A DNA stretch of 64,000 nucleotides from Pseudomonas sp. PB101 (GTDB lineage Bacteria; Pseudomonadota; Gammaproteobacteria; Pseudomonadales; Pseudomonadaceae), in assembly GCF_009764265.1 (NCBI RefSeq), contig NZ_RWIR01000092.1, forward strand, positions 124,001 to 188,000. The letters are read 5' to 3'. Of this stretch, positions 54,200-62,614 are shown one piece after another. Every line of letters starts with the position of its first letter. Within the stretch, counting starts at the first letter, position 1. The position numbers and the translations under genes were made by a program. The notes under the pieces are model-generated. The model was not told where the DNA came from, did not search any database, and saw nothing but the letters and a program-made list of their open reading frames with translations.

Positions 54200-55356
54200 T
54201 GGTCGTTCTGTTCTGGGCGATGGCGCTGGCGTTGTTCGCCGTGGCAACCCGCGCCGGCCGGCATTTCGGCCTGATTCCCATTGTCAGCCAGCTGTTGCTG
54301 GCGACCCTCGGCTTGCCGCTGTTGATGTATTTCTGGATCGAGCCGCAATGGCAATTGAGCGGTGCGTTGCTGGTGTCGCCGGGCTGGCTGAAGAACCTCT
54401 ACAGCCTGAGCTTTGCCCTGTTGCTGGGCTACATCCTCAGCGATGTGATCGACCTGCAACTGGATCGCCAGAGCCTGAAAATCGCCCTGCCCAGCTTCTG
54501 CATTCCGTTTGCCTGCGGCCTCGCTACGGCCGTCTGCTTGTTGCCGGCGCAACCGTGGATCAGCTCGCTGGCCGTCGGCCTGTTGTTTGCCATCACCGCA
54601 ATTCCGGTGTTGTACCTGTACCTGCGGCACATCGATTACCCACCCGCCGCCACCCGGCGCCTGGTGCAAACCGCGATCCTCATCGACCTCGCCTGCTGGA
54701 CCCTGTTCGGCATCGCCCAGGGCAGCCTGCACCTGAGCAGCCTGTTGCTGCCGTTGGCCGGCGCCTGCCTGCCGGTGCTGCTGCGCCTGCTCGGTCTGCG
54801 CCAGACGTGGCTGTACAGCCTGGGCTTTTTCGCCCTGCTGGTGGTCGCCGAGCACTACAAGCTCAATGCGCTGATTTTCGGCATCGGTTATGTGTTGATC
54901 ATGGCCGCGTTGAAAGCTCCACTGGTGCTGCCGTTGCCGGCCATCTGGATGAGCCGCTTGCAGACGTACATCGCCATCCCGCTGATCCTCACGTTCGGCA
55001 TCGTGCAGATCAACGTACACAGCGCGATCGACAGCCTCGGCTGGGTGCAATTGGCGGCCCTGCTGCTGTTGCCGATGCTGAGCAAACTGCTGGGCAACTG
55101 GCTCGGCCTCGGCTGGGCCGGTGCCTCGTTCACTGGCGCCAGCCGCTGGCGGGAAAGCGTGCTGCTGAACATCCGCGGCTTGAGCGAGATCGTTTTTCTC
55201 AACCTGCTGCTGCAACAGCAACTGATCAGCCCGCCGCTGTACTTTGCGCTGATGCTGATGGGCCTGATTGCAACACTGCTGCCGGCCCTGGCCGGCATGC
55301 ACCGAATCCCCGTGAAAACCGCTGCCCAGGCAAGGAGCCCACATGCCAACCGTTGA
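54196..55356 (+). CDS. Kef/CPA2-like cation:proton antiporter in the aryl-polyene cluster
   Basis: A 386-residue protein with ten or more TM helices. The pattern LFAITAIPVLYLYLRHID, TAILIDLACWTLFGIAQG and NIRGLSEIVFLNLLLQQQL matches the membrane domain of CPA2/Kef-type Na+/H+ exchangers, but without a nucleotide-binding RCK tail. Such a gene is not part of the classical E. coli-type APE set. It may energise or pH-balance export, or it may have a changed substrate. It is coupled by ATGA to the MMPL gene and overlaps the next gene by 14 bp. Confidence 0.7.
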   Translation: MMVVLFWAMALALFAVATRAGRHFGLIPIVSQLLLATLGLPLLMYFWIEPQWQLSGALLVSPGWLKNLYSLSFALLLGYILSDVIDLQLDRQSLKIALPSFCIPFACGLATAVCLLPAQPWISSLAVGLLFAITAIPVLYLYLRHIDYPPAATRRLVQTAILIDLACWTLFGIAQGSLHLSSLLLPLAGACLPVLLRLLGLRQTWLYSLGFFALLVVAEHYKLNALIFGIGYVLIMAALKAPLVLPLPAIWMSRLQTYIAIPLILTFGIVQINVHSAIDSLGWVQLAALLLLPMLSKLLGNWLGLGWAGASFTGASRWRESVLLNIRGLSEIVFLNLLLQQQLISPPLYFALMLMGLIATLLPALAGMHRIPVKTAAQARSPHANR

Positions 55357-56590
55357 AATGGAATGTCGCCAGGTCGTGGTCATCGGCGCCGGTCCTTCCG
55401 GTGCCATCGCCGCCGCGCTGCTCAAGCGCAAGGGGCACGACGTACTGGTGATCGAGCGCCAGCATTTTCCACGCTTTTCCATTGGTGAAAGCCTGTTGGC
55501 CCACTGCCTGGATTTCGTCGAGGAAGCGGGCATGCTCGACGCCGTCAACGCAGCCGGCTTCCAGCTGAAAACCGGTGCCGCGTTTGCCTGGGGCGAGCGC
55601 TACAGCGCCTTCGATTTCGGTGAAACGTTCAGCCACGGCAAATCGACGACCTTTCAAGTCCAGCGCGCCGATTTCGATAAGCTGCTGGCCGATCAGGCCA
55701 CGCTGCAAGGCGTGGAGATCCGCTATGGCGAAACCATCGTCAGCGTCGACATCGAACCCGGAAAACCGCAGCTCGGCGTGCGCCGCGAAGACGGTAGCGA
55801 GTACCACATCGAGGCCGCTTTCCTGCTCGATGCCAGTGGCTACGGCCGCGTACTGCCGCGCTTGCTCGATCTCGAAGCACCGTCGAACTTCCCGGTGCGC
55901 CAGGCCGTGTTCACTCACGTCGAAGACCGTATCGACTACCCGGGTTTCGATCGCAGCAAGATCCTCGTGACCACTCATCCGACTCAGCGCGACGTGTGGT
56001 TCTGGACCATCCCGTTCAGCAACGGGCGCTGCTCGGTCGGCGTGGTCGCCGCCGAGGAGCGTTTCGCCGGCCGCAGCGACAATCTGGACGAGTGCCTGCG
56101 CGGCTTCATCGCCGAGACGCCCAGCCTGGCCAGGGTGTTGCAAAATGCGCAGTGGGACACCGAGGCCCGGACCATCGGCGGTTACTCGGCCAACGTGAAA
56201 ACCCTGCACGGTCCGGGCTTCGCGCTGCTGGGCAATGCCGCGGAATTCCTCGACCCGGTGTTCTCCTCGGGCGTGACCATTGCCATGCGCTCGGCGAGCA
56301 TGGCCGCCGGTGTGCTGCACCGTCAGTTGCAGGGCGAAGCCGTCGACTGGCAAACCGAGTTCGCCGAACCGCTCAAGCGCGGCGTCGACACCTTCCGTTG
56401 CTACGTCGAAGGCTGGTACGCCGGGACCTTCCAGGACGTGATCTTCCATGAGGGCAGCTCGAAGGAGATCCGTGGAATGATCAGCTCCATCCTTGCCGGA
56501 TACGCCTGGGACCCAAGCAACCCGTTCGTCAGCGAAGCCCGGCGTCGGTTGAAAGTAATATCGGAATTCTGCGCAAGGGATGCGTCATGA
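55343..56590 (+). CDS. Flavin-dependent halogenase-like oxidoreductase
   Basis: A 415-residue FAD enzyme. The Rossmann motif is VVVIGAGPSGAIAAALLKRK with the ribose-binding DVLVIERQHFPRF. It has both halogenase hallmarks: WFWTIP (residues 219-224, the WxWxIP motif) and FLDPVFSSG (302-310, the FxxPxxSxG motif). FQVQRADFDKLLADQA resembles halogenases and hydroxylases that act on carrier-bound substrates. It could chlorinate, brominate or hydroxylate the aromatic head; halogenated xanthomonadins are known from Xanthomonas. Many homologues are only hydroxylases or reductases, so the reaction is open. Confidence 0.75.
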   Translation: MPTVEMECRQVVVIGAGPSGAIAAALLKRKGHDVLVIERQHFPRFSIGESLLAHCLDFVEEAGMLDAVNAAGFQLKTGAAFAWGERYSAFDFGETFSHGKSTTFQVQRADFDKLLADQATLQGVEIRYGETIVSVDIEPGKPQLGVRREDGSEYHIEAAFLLDASGYGRVLPRLLDLEAPSNFPVRQAVFTHVEDRIDYPGFDRSKILVTTHPTQRDVWFWTIPFSNGRCSVGVVAAEERFAGRSDNLDECLRGFIAETPSLARVLQNAQWDTEARTIGGYSANVKTLHGPGFALLGNAAEFLDPVFSSGVTIAMRSASMAAGVLHRQLQGEAVDWQTEFAEPLKRGVDTFRCYVEGWYAGTFQDVIFHEGSSKEIRGMISSILAGYAWDPSNPFVSEARRRLKVISEFCARDAS

Positions 56591-57312
56591 ACGACTTGAG
56601 CGACCACTACGTCGAAGAAACCCGTTTCGGCTTGTGGTTCCTGCGCAGCCGGATCTGGCAACACTATGTGCTGCGGCTGGCAATCGACGATTTGGCTAGC
56701 CTGTTCAGCGAAGCGCTGCCTGTCAGCCCGGTGCTGCTGGATGCCGGTTGCGGCCAGGGCAAGTCATTCGCGCTGCTGCGCCAGGCCTTTGCGCCCGGTC
56801 GCCTGATCGGCATCGATGCCGACCCGCAGAGCCTGGCCGTGAGCGCTGAAGAGGCGGCCCGCCAAGGCATGGAAGTGGAGCTGATCGGTAGCGACTGCGC
56901 CAGTATCAAGCTGCCGGACGCCAGCATCGACCTGCTGTTCTGTCACCAGACCTTCCATCACCTGGTGGAGCAGGAACAGACACTGGCCGAGTTTTACCGC
57001 GTGCTCAAGCCCGGCGGTTATCTGCTGTTCGCCGAATCCACCGAGGCTTACATTGATACCTGGGTGATCCGCTGGTTGTTCCGTCACCCCATGCACGTGC
57101 AGAAAAGCGCTGCGCAGTACCTGCAAATGATTCGCCGGCAGGGTTTCGAATTTACCGCGAAAAACGTGTCTTATCCGTACCTGTGGTGGAGTCGCGCCAA
57201 GGATTTCGGCCTGCTCGAACGCTTGGGTGTGTGCAAGCCAAAACCCTTTGGCCAGCGGGAAGAAACCCTGGTCAATGTGGTGGCGCGCAAACCTTTTGAA
57301 GGAACTGTGTGA
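56587..57312 (+). CDS. Class I SAM-dependent methyltransferase (ApeB-type role)
   Basis: A 241-residue methyltransferase. Motif I is VLLDAGCGQGKSFALL, the acidic post-motif is LIGIDADPQS, and motif II is LLFCHQTFHHLV. It probably methylates the aromatic ring or phenol of the pigment head group. It is coupled by ATGA upstream and TGATG downstream. Confidence 0.85.
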   Translation: MNDLSDHYVEETRFGLWFLRSRIWQHYVLRLAIDDLASLFSEALPVSPVLLDAGCGQGKSFALLRQAFAPGRLIGIDADPQSLAVSAEEAARQGMEVELIGSDCASIKLPDASIDLLFCHQTFHHLVEQEQTLAEFYRVLKPGGYLLFAESTEAYIDTWVIRWLFRHPMHVQKSAAQYLQMIRRQGFEFTAKNVSYPYLWWSRAKDFGLLERLGVCKPKPFGQREETLVNVVARKPFEGTV

Positions 57313-57842
57313 TGTTTATTCCCAGTCGCTCGAAGCACCATACCTGTGGGAGCGACGGTGCTCTGCGATTTCTCCTGCTCACTGCAACCCTGCTGCTGAG
57401 CGCCTGCGCCGGCCGGGCGCCGTTGCCCGAGAAATCCCCTGATCTGCCGTTGCCGCTGCAACTGCACATCCAGCTCTTGCAGCCCGACGACCGTCTGGAC
57501 TGGGTGCTGGTGGTCCAACGTGAAGAGACGGCTATTCGCTGGTCGATGATGGACCTGCTGGGCATTCCCAAGGCCCGCCAGAAACTGATCGATAAAACCT
57601 GGGAGTCCGATGGCTTTCTGCCGCCCAATCCGCAAGCCCGCGAACTGTTCGCGGCGCTGCTGTTTGCCCTGACGCCGCAAGATGAACTGGCGGCCAACTA
57701 TCCCGGTGCCTGGCAGCACGGCAATCAACGATCCCTGCCCGAGCGCTGGGACATTCGCTATGCACAACCGCAGAACTTTGAATTGAAGATTGCAAAAGGT
57801 CCGACCTACCAAGTCACGCCCCTGAGCGGTGAAACGCCATGA
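57312..57842 (+). CDS. DUF3261-type lipoprotein of the aryl-polyene cluster (ApeN-like)
   Basis: A 176-residue protein with a lipobox LLLSACAG near residues 30-37 after FLLLTATLL, so it is an outer- or inner-membrane lipoprotein. ATG 57312 shares bases with the methyltransferase stop; GTG 57309 is an alternative. Residues about 11-20 (HTCGSDGALR) are encoded by a degenerate REP sequence, giving an unusually long n-region. The mature part (LPLQLHIQLLQPDDRLDWVL) matches the DUF3261 proteins of APE clusters, with presumed role in placing the pigment in the outer membrane. Confidence 0.8.
   Translation: MFIPSRSKHHTCGSDGALRFLLLTATLLLSACAGRAPLPEKSPDLPLPLQLHIQLLQPDDRLDWVLVVQREETAIRWSMMDLLGIPKARQKLIDKTWESDGFLPPNPQARELFAALLFALTPQDELAANYPGAWQHGNQRSLPERWDIRYAQPQNFELKIAKGPTYQVTPLSGETP
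57344..57369. repeat. Single degenerate REP within the lipoprotein signal region
   Basis: CTGTGGGAGCGACGGTGCTC followed by TGCGAT is a close relative of the REP CTGTAGGAGCGAGCGTGCTC at 5783. It is one half-unit and lies in the n-region of the signal peptide. Confidence 0.7.
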
Positions 57843-59035
57843 CGGCTTACCTCAATGCCCTCGGATTGGTCTGCGCGTTGGGCCGCGACAAGCAGGAGGT
57901 TGCCCGCAACCTGTTTGCCGGCGACTGTGGCGGCATGCGCGAACAGGCCGGGTGGGTGGCGCAACGCTCGCTGCCGGTCGGCGCGGTCCAGGGCCAACTG
58001 CCGACCCTTGCGGCCGAGATGTCGCGCCATCACAGTCGCAACAATCAGTTGTTGCTGGCAGCCACGCTGCAAATCCGCCCGGACATCGACAGCGCGATCC
58101 AGGCCTACGGCCGCGATCGCATCGGTGTCGTGCTGGGCACCAGCACCTCGGGCATCGACGAAGCCAGCCAGGGCCTGGCGCATTACCTGCGCGAAAAGCA
58201 GTTCCCGCCTGAGTACGATTATCAGCAACAGGAACTCGGTGCACCGGCAAATTTCCTCGCCGAGTGGCTGCAATTGAGCGGGCCGGCCTACGTCATTTCC
58301 ACGGCTTGCACCTCCAGCGCCCGGGCCTTGATGAGCGCCCAGCGCCTGTTGGACCTGGGCATCTGCGACGCGGTGCTGTGCGGCGGTGTCGACACCTTGT
58401 GCAAGCTGACCCTCAACGGTTTTTCGGCGCTGGAGGCGGTCTCGGAACAACGCTGCAATCCGTTTTCGGTGAACCGCAACGGCATCAACATTGGCGAAGC
58501 CGCGGTGCTGTTCCTGATGACCAGAGATGCCGGCGAAAGCCAGCCGATTGCCTTGCTCGGCAGTGGCGCCAGCTCCGATGCGCATCATATTTCCGCCCCG
58601 GAGCCGAGCGGCCGTGGCGCCCTGCAGGCCATGCGCAAAGCCTTGGGACGCGCCAACCTGAAGCCGGAGCAAATCGCCTATCTGAACCTGCACGGCACCG
58701 CCACCCAGCACAACGACGCCATGGAAAGCCAGGCCGTGGCGACGCTGTTCCCGGCCGGCGTGCCCTGTTCGTCGAGCAAACCCATGACCGGCCACACCCT
58801 TGGTGCCGCCGGGGCGCTGGAAGCGGCGTTCTGCTGGTTGAGCCTGAGCCCGGACAATCGAGAGCATGCCCTGCCGCCGCACGTCTGGGACGGACAGCCC
58901 GATCCCGAACTGCCGCCGCTGCAATGGGTGACCCCGGCCACGCGCCTGACGTCCATTGCACCGCGCTTCCTGATGAGCAATTCCTTTGCCTTCGGTGGCA
59001 ACAACGTCAGCCTGATTATCGGAGACGCCCCATGA
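57839..59035 (+). CDS. Beta-ketoacyl synthase (ApeO-type KS)
   Basis: A 398-residue condensing enzyme. The active-site Cys is in VISTACTSSARALMSA, and the two histidines are in LNLHGTATQHNDAM and SSSKPMTGHTLGAAGALEA. The end SNSFAFGGNNVSLII is the usual closing motif. It presumably pairs with the chain-length factor encoded at 43340, 14 kb away at the other end of the operon, to elongate the polyene. ATGA overlaps link it to both neighbours. Confidence 0.9.
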   Translation: MTAYLNALGLVCALGRDKQEVARNLFAGDCGGMREQAGWVAQRSLPVGAVQGQLPTLAAEMSRHHSRNNQLLLAATLQIRPDIDSAIQAYGRDRIGVVLGTSTSGIDEASQGLAHYLREKQFPPEYDYQQQELGAPANFLAEWLQLSGPAYVISTACTSSARALMSAQRLLDLGICDAVLCGGVDTLCKLTLNGFSALEAVSEQRCNPFSVNRNGINIGEAAVLFLMTRDAGESQPIALLGSGASSDAHHISAPEPSGRGALQAMRKALGRANLKPEQIAYLNLHGTATQHNDAMESQAVATLFPAGVPCSSSKPMTGHTLGAAGALEAAFCWLSLSPDNREHALPPHVWDGQPDPELPPLQWVTPATRLTSIAPRFLMSNSFAFGGNNVSLIIGDAP

Positions 59036-59490
59036 TTGACTGGCCGCTCGCCGAACTGCTGCCCCACGCCGGCGACATGATCCTTATCGATCAGATCCTG
59101 GCGTTCGATGAAGAGCAGATTCACACCCGCCTGACCGTCAAGCCCGATGGCCTGTTCAATCTCCCCGACGGCAGCCTGCCGGCCTGGGTCGGCATCGAGC
59201 TGATGGCCCAGAGCGTGGCCGCCTTCGCCGGCTGCCATGCGCGTCAGCGCGGCGATGCGGTGGAACTGGGCTTCCTGCTCGGCAGCCGAAAGTACGAATG
59301 CAACGTTGAAAGCTTCCCGGCCGGCACCGAGCTGACCATCCACGGCATTCGCTCCCTGGAAGACGACAACGGCATGGGCGTGTTCGAATGCCACATCAAC
59401 GCCCCCGGCATTCACGTCAGCGCTCGGCTGAACGTGTACCGCCCACCCCAGGCCGCTCAATATCTCCATGAACCCGAAGGAGTCCAGTGA
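59032..59490 (+). CDS. 3-hydroxyacyl-ACP dehydratase (ApeP-type)
   Basis: A 152-residue hot-dog protein opening MIDWPLAELLPHAGDMILID, with the catalytic His in LPHAGDM. WVGIELMAQSVAAFAGCHAR follows. In the characterised system ApeP works as a complex with ApeI; here the ApeI-like domain is fused to the ligase at 45894. It is coupled by ATGA to the KS. Confidence 0.88.
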   Translation: MIDWPLAELLPHAGDMILIDQILAFDEEQIHTRLTVKPDGLFNLPDGSLPAWVGIELMAQSVAAFAGCHARQRGDAVELGFLLGSRKYECNVESFPAGTELTIHGIRSLEDDNGMGVFECHINAPGIHVSARLNVYRPPQAAQYLHEPEGVQ

Positions 59491-60218
59491 TGACTGAATC
59501 CGTACTGGTCACCGGTTCCAGCCGTGGCATCGGCCGCGCCATCGCCTTGCGCCTGGCCCAGGCCGGGCACGACATCGTGCTGCATTGCCGCAGCGGCCTG
59601 GCCGACGCCGGAGCCGTCAAGGCCGAAGTCGAGGCCCTTGGCCGTCGTGCGCGCATCCTGCAGTTCGACGTGGCCGACCGCGCCCGCTGCAAGGAAATTC
59701 TCGAAGCCGACGTGGAAACCCACGGCGCCTATTACGGCGTGGTGCTCAATGCCGGGCTGACCCGCGACGGTGCCTTTCCGGCCCTGAGCGAGGAGGATTG
59801 GGATGTGGTGATGCGCACCAACCTCGACGGTTTCTACAACGTACTGCACCCGGTGATGATGCCGATGATCAGGCGCCGCGCCGCCGGGCGGATTGTTTGC
59901 ATCACTTCGGTGTCAGGGCTGATCGGCAACCGTGGCCAGGTCAACTACAGCGCCTCCAAGGCCGGTTTGATCGGCGCGGCCAAGGCATTGGCGATCGAGC
60001 TCGGCAAGCGCAAAATCACCGTTAACTGTGTTGCACCCGGCCTGATCGACACAGCCATGCTCGACGAAAACGTGCCGGTGGAAGAACTGATGAAAATGAT
60101 CCCCGCACAACGCATGGGCACCCCTGAAGAGGTGGCCGGCGCAGTGAATTTCCTGATGTCGGCGGAAGCCTCGTACATCACCCGGCAGGTTCTGGCCGTC
60201 AACGGAGGCCTGTGCTGA
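59490..60218 (+). CDS. 3-oxoacyl-ACP reductase, FabG family (ApeQ-type)
   Basis: A 242-residue short-chain dehydrogenase. The NADP motif is LVTGSSRGIGRAIA, the structural motif is LNAGLTRDG, and the catalytic Ser-Tyr-Lys are in CITSVSGLIGNRGQVNYSASKAG. It reduces the ketone during polyene elongation. ATG 59490 follows AAGGAG and overlaps the dehydratase stop; GTG 59487 is an alternative start. Confidence 0.92.
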   Translation: MTESVLVTGSSRGIGRAIALRLAQAGHDIVLHCRSGLADAGAVKAEVEALGRRARILQFDVADRARCKEILEADVETHGAYYGVVLNAGLTRDGAFPALSEEDWDVVMRTNLDGFYNVLHPVMMPMIRRRAAGRIVCITSVSGLIGNRGQVNYSASKAGLIGAAKALAIELGKRKITVNCVAPGLIDTAMLDENVPVEELMKMIPAQRMGTPEEVAGAVNFLMSAEASYITRQVLAVNGGLC

Positions 60219-61474
60219 TGAAGCGCGTCGTCGTCACCGGCATGGCCGGCATCACCTCGCTGGGCAGCGATTGGGAAACCATCGCCGGCAACTTCGCGGC
60301 CAACCGCAGCGGCATCCGCCGGATGGACGAGTGGGACCGCTTTACCGAGCTCAACACACGCCTGGCTGGCCCCATCGATGACTTCAAGGTGCCGAGCCAC
60401 TGGACCCGCAAGCAACTGCGCAGCATGGGTCGGGTTTCGCGGCTTGCTGTGGGCGCAGCGGAAATGGCACTGGCCGACGCCGGCCTGTTGGGCGACGAGT
60501 CGATCAAGGACGGGCGCATGGGCGTTGCCTGCGGCTCCTCCACCGGCAGCACCGACGAGATCAAGGCGTTCGGCAACATGCTGCTCAACTCGGTGGCCGA
60601 AGGCCTGAACGCCAACTCCTACGTGCGCATGATGCCGCACACCACCGCAGCCAATATCAGCATATTCTTCGGCCTCACCGGCCGCCTGATCCCGACCTCC
60701 AGCGCCTGCACCAGCGGCAGCCAGGGCATCGGCTATGCCTACGAAGCCATCAAGTTCGGCCGCCTGCCGCTGATGCTCGCCGGCGGCGCCGAAGAACTGT
60801 GCCCGACCGAAGCCATGGTCTTCGACGCGCTCTACGCCACCAGCCTGAAAAACGACACCCCACAACGCAGCCCGCGCCCTTACGACAGCGCACGCGACGG
60901 CCTGGTGATCGGCGAAGGCGGCGGCATGCTGGTGCTCGAAGAACTGGAACACGCCCTGGCCCGTGGCGCCCACATCCATGCCGAAATCGTCGGTTTCGGC
61001 AGCAACGCCGACGGCCAGCACACCACCCGCCCCGAACAGATCACCATGCGCCGGGCCATGGAACTGGCCCTGGAAGACGCCGGGCTGAAACCGTCGGACA
61101 TCGGCTACGTCAACGGCCACGGCACCGCCACCGAACAGGGCGACATCGCCGAGACCCTGGCCACCAGCAGCCTGTTCGGCGAACACATGCCGATCAGCTC
61201 GCAAAAAAGCTTCCTCGGCCACACCCTCGGCGCCTGCGGTGCGTTGGAGTCCTGGTTCAGCATCGAAATGATGAACCGCGACCTGTACGCCCACACCTTC
61301 AACCTCGACGAAGTCGACCCGCATTGCGGCAAACTCGACTACCTGCGCGGCGAGTTTCGGCAGATGAGCAATCGGTATGTGATGAACAATAATTTTGCGT
61401 TTGGCGGGGTGAATACTTCGTTGATATTCAAGCGCTGGTCCATGCAATCGGGAGCTGGCTTGCCACCGGCATAA
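60218..61474 (+). CDS. Beta-ketoacyl synthase II (ApeR-type KS) with REP-derived C-terminal tail
   Basis: A 418-residue FabF-like KS. The catalytic Cys is in TSSACTSGSQGIGYAYEA, the histidines in YVNGHGTATEQGDIAETL and KSFLGHTLGACGALES, and the closing motif NNNFAFGGVNTSLIFKRW. After this the last residues SMQSGAGLPPA come from a REP sequence (61448-61473). The related fragment at 63447-63605 stops right after the KR codons, suggesting the tail is an addition. ATG 60218 follows GGAGG. It is the last gene of the operon. Confidence 0.9.
   Translation: MKRVVVTGMAGITSLGSDWETIAGNFAANRSGIRRMDEWDRFTELNTRLAGPIDDFKVPSHWTRKQLRSMGRVSRLAVGAAEMALADAGLLGDESIKDGRMGVACGSSTGSTDEIKAFGNMLLNSVAEGLNANSYVRMMPHTTAANISIFFGLTGRLIPTSSACTSGSQGIGYAYEAIKFGRLPLMLAGGAEELCPTEAMVFDALYATSLKNDTPQRSPRPYDSARDGLVIGEGGGMLVLEELEHALARGAHIHAEIVGFGSNADGQHTTRPEQITMRRAMELALEDAGLKPSDIGYVNGHGTATEQGDIAETLATSSLFGEHMPISSQKSFLGHTLGACGALESWFSIEMMNRDLYAHTFNLDEVDPHCGKLDYLRGEFRQMSNRYVMNNNFAFGGVNTSLIFKRWSMQSGAGLPPA
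61448..61473. repeat. Truncated REP at the 3' end of the last ketosynthase
   Basis: TCGGGAGCTGGCTTGCCACC plus GGCATA matches the REP variant TGGGAGCTGGCTTGCCAGCG at 29184. It supplies the final codons and stop of the ketosynthase gene. Confidence 0.65.
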
Positions 61475-61690
61475 CGGAGGCCATTGTTTCGCTTGCAATC
61501 GAGCGCCAGAGGGAGCGTGCAAGTGGTGGACAACTGTTAAATATTGTTGCCGCGATATCGCTCACAGGAAAGAGCATGTTGCGGCAAGGGTAGACCGGGT
61601 AAGATTCTCTGTCTTTTATTTCAGTGTTGAACTTATTTTGTGAATTTAGGTTATATTGAACACAATGATCTGCGGATAAGGACTTCTATA
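61475..61690 (+). other. Intergenic region after the aryl-polyene operon
   Basis: 216 bp. GC falls sharply after about 61600, marking the edge of the accessory segment. No clear intrinsic terminator was seen, so read-through from the operon into the small membrane gene is possible. Confidence 0.3.
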
Positions 61691-61894
61691 ATGTATACCA
61701 TCAGATATTTGGCAAGCTTGGGTTTTGTTGTTATCGGCTGCTCCATGGGATACACAATGATTATTGTGTGGGGAATAACAAAAATCTTTCCCTTAAATGA
61801 CGCTACTTATTGGATTGTCAATGGCATTGTGTTCACAATAATTGTTACCGCGAGTTTGCGCTTTTATATTCCCAGACTTCGTAAGATCTGGTAA
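61691..61894 (+). CDS. Small two-TM protein, possible immunity factor
   Basis: A 67-residue protein, MYTIRYLASLGFVVIGCSMG..., with two TM helices (about 6-27 and 39-59) and a basic end RFYIPRLRKIW. ATG 61691 follows AAGGA by eight bases; an in-frame GTG at 61640 is possible but lacks a ribosome site. Its stop abuts the stop of the convergent DUF4225 gene. Size, membrane nature and AT-rich codons fit an immunity protein for that effector, though it is on the other strand. No family recognised. Confidence 0.5.
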   Translation: MYTIRYLASLGFVVIGCSMGYTMIIVWGITKIFPLNDATYWIVNGIVFTIIVTASLRFYIPRLRKIW

Positions 61895-62614
61895 TCACCG
61901 TCGCTCCTCACGATGCCATTTGCTTTCCATTTCCGACCCGTCCTTTGAAACCATAGAATTAATTGTAATTGAATCAACTAGCGCCTCAAAAAACAAAGCC
62001 AACTTACCAGATTGCTGGTAGGCCGACTCGTAATTCAGTGGATCTCGCCTGAAAAGCTGTACAGAATCCACCTTGCGTACTGGCCGCATCATACCGCCAG
62101 CAGACAAAATCAAGTCGATTGTTCCATATGCTAAATCCCCATTATAATCATCCCCCATAAATGATGCATAGGCGCGCCTAGTCGGCCCCCTTACTGCTTG
62201 GGCGGCAGGACCGTTATAAGTATTCATCCCACCTTCGTAAATATTATTAACTCCATGCGCGACGAAAAATGCACCGAGCGGTGCTGCCAAGCCATATGAA
62301 GCCCCCGTAATGGCAACCCCTACTTCAACCTGCATGGCTCCTGCAACAACCCCAACTCCGTTTTGAGCATAAAAAAGAGCCTTGGAAGCAAGGTCGGCAT
62401 GTTCTCTCCTTATCTCTTGCACGCCATCCCAAGCACTTATCACCCCGTCACTCACATCATTTATAATTTCATTCACATAATTAGATATGATTACGCCAAA
62501 CTGAAGCTGAGTCGTGCCATCATAGAAATTCGTAGCGCCAACCGTACACCCTAATGCAACTAGATCAGAAGCTGCTTTGGCTACATCATGTACATCACAT
62601 GGCTGATCACTCAT
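61895..62614 (-). CDS. DUF4225-domain protein, probable Hcp-linked T6SS effector
   Basis: A 239-residue protein. ATG 62614 overlaps the end of the Hcp gene by 8 bp; longer in-frame starts run through hcp. The central hydrophobic stretch (GVGVVAGAMQVEVGVAITGA, then YGLAAPLGAFFVAHGVNNIY) is followed by the conserved DUF4225 block GDDYNGDLAYGTIDLILSAG, MMRPVRKVDSVQLFRRDPLN and YESAYQQSGKLALFFEALVD. DUF4225 proteins are found with T6SS genes in pseudomonads. Coupling to Hcp suggests delivery inside the Hcp tube. Toxic activity is unknown. GC is lower than the core genes. Confidence 0.78.
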   Translation of the reverse strand: MSDQPCDVHDVAKAASDLVALGCTVGATNFYDGTTQLQFGVIISNYVNEIINDVSDGVISAWDGVQEIRREHADLASKALFYAQNGVGVVAGAMQVEVGVAITGASYGLAAPLGAFFVAHGVNNIYEGGMNTYNGPAAQAVRGPTRRAYASFMGDDYNGDLAYGTIDLILSAGGMMRPVRKVDSVQLFRRDPLNYESAYQQSGKLALFFEALVDSITINSMVSKDGSEMESKWHREERR

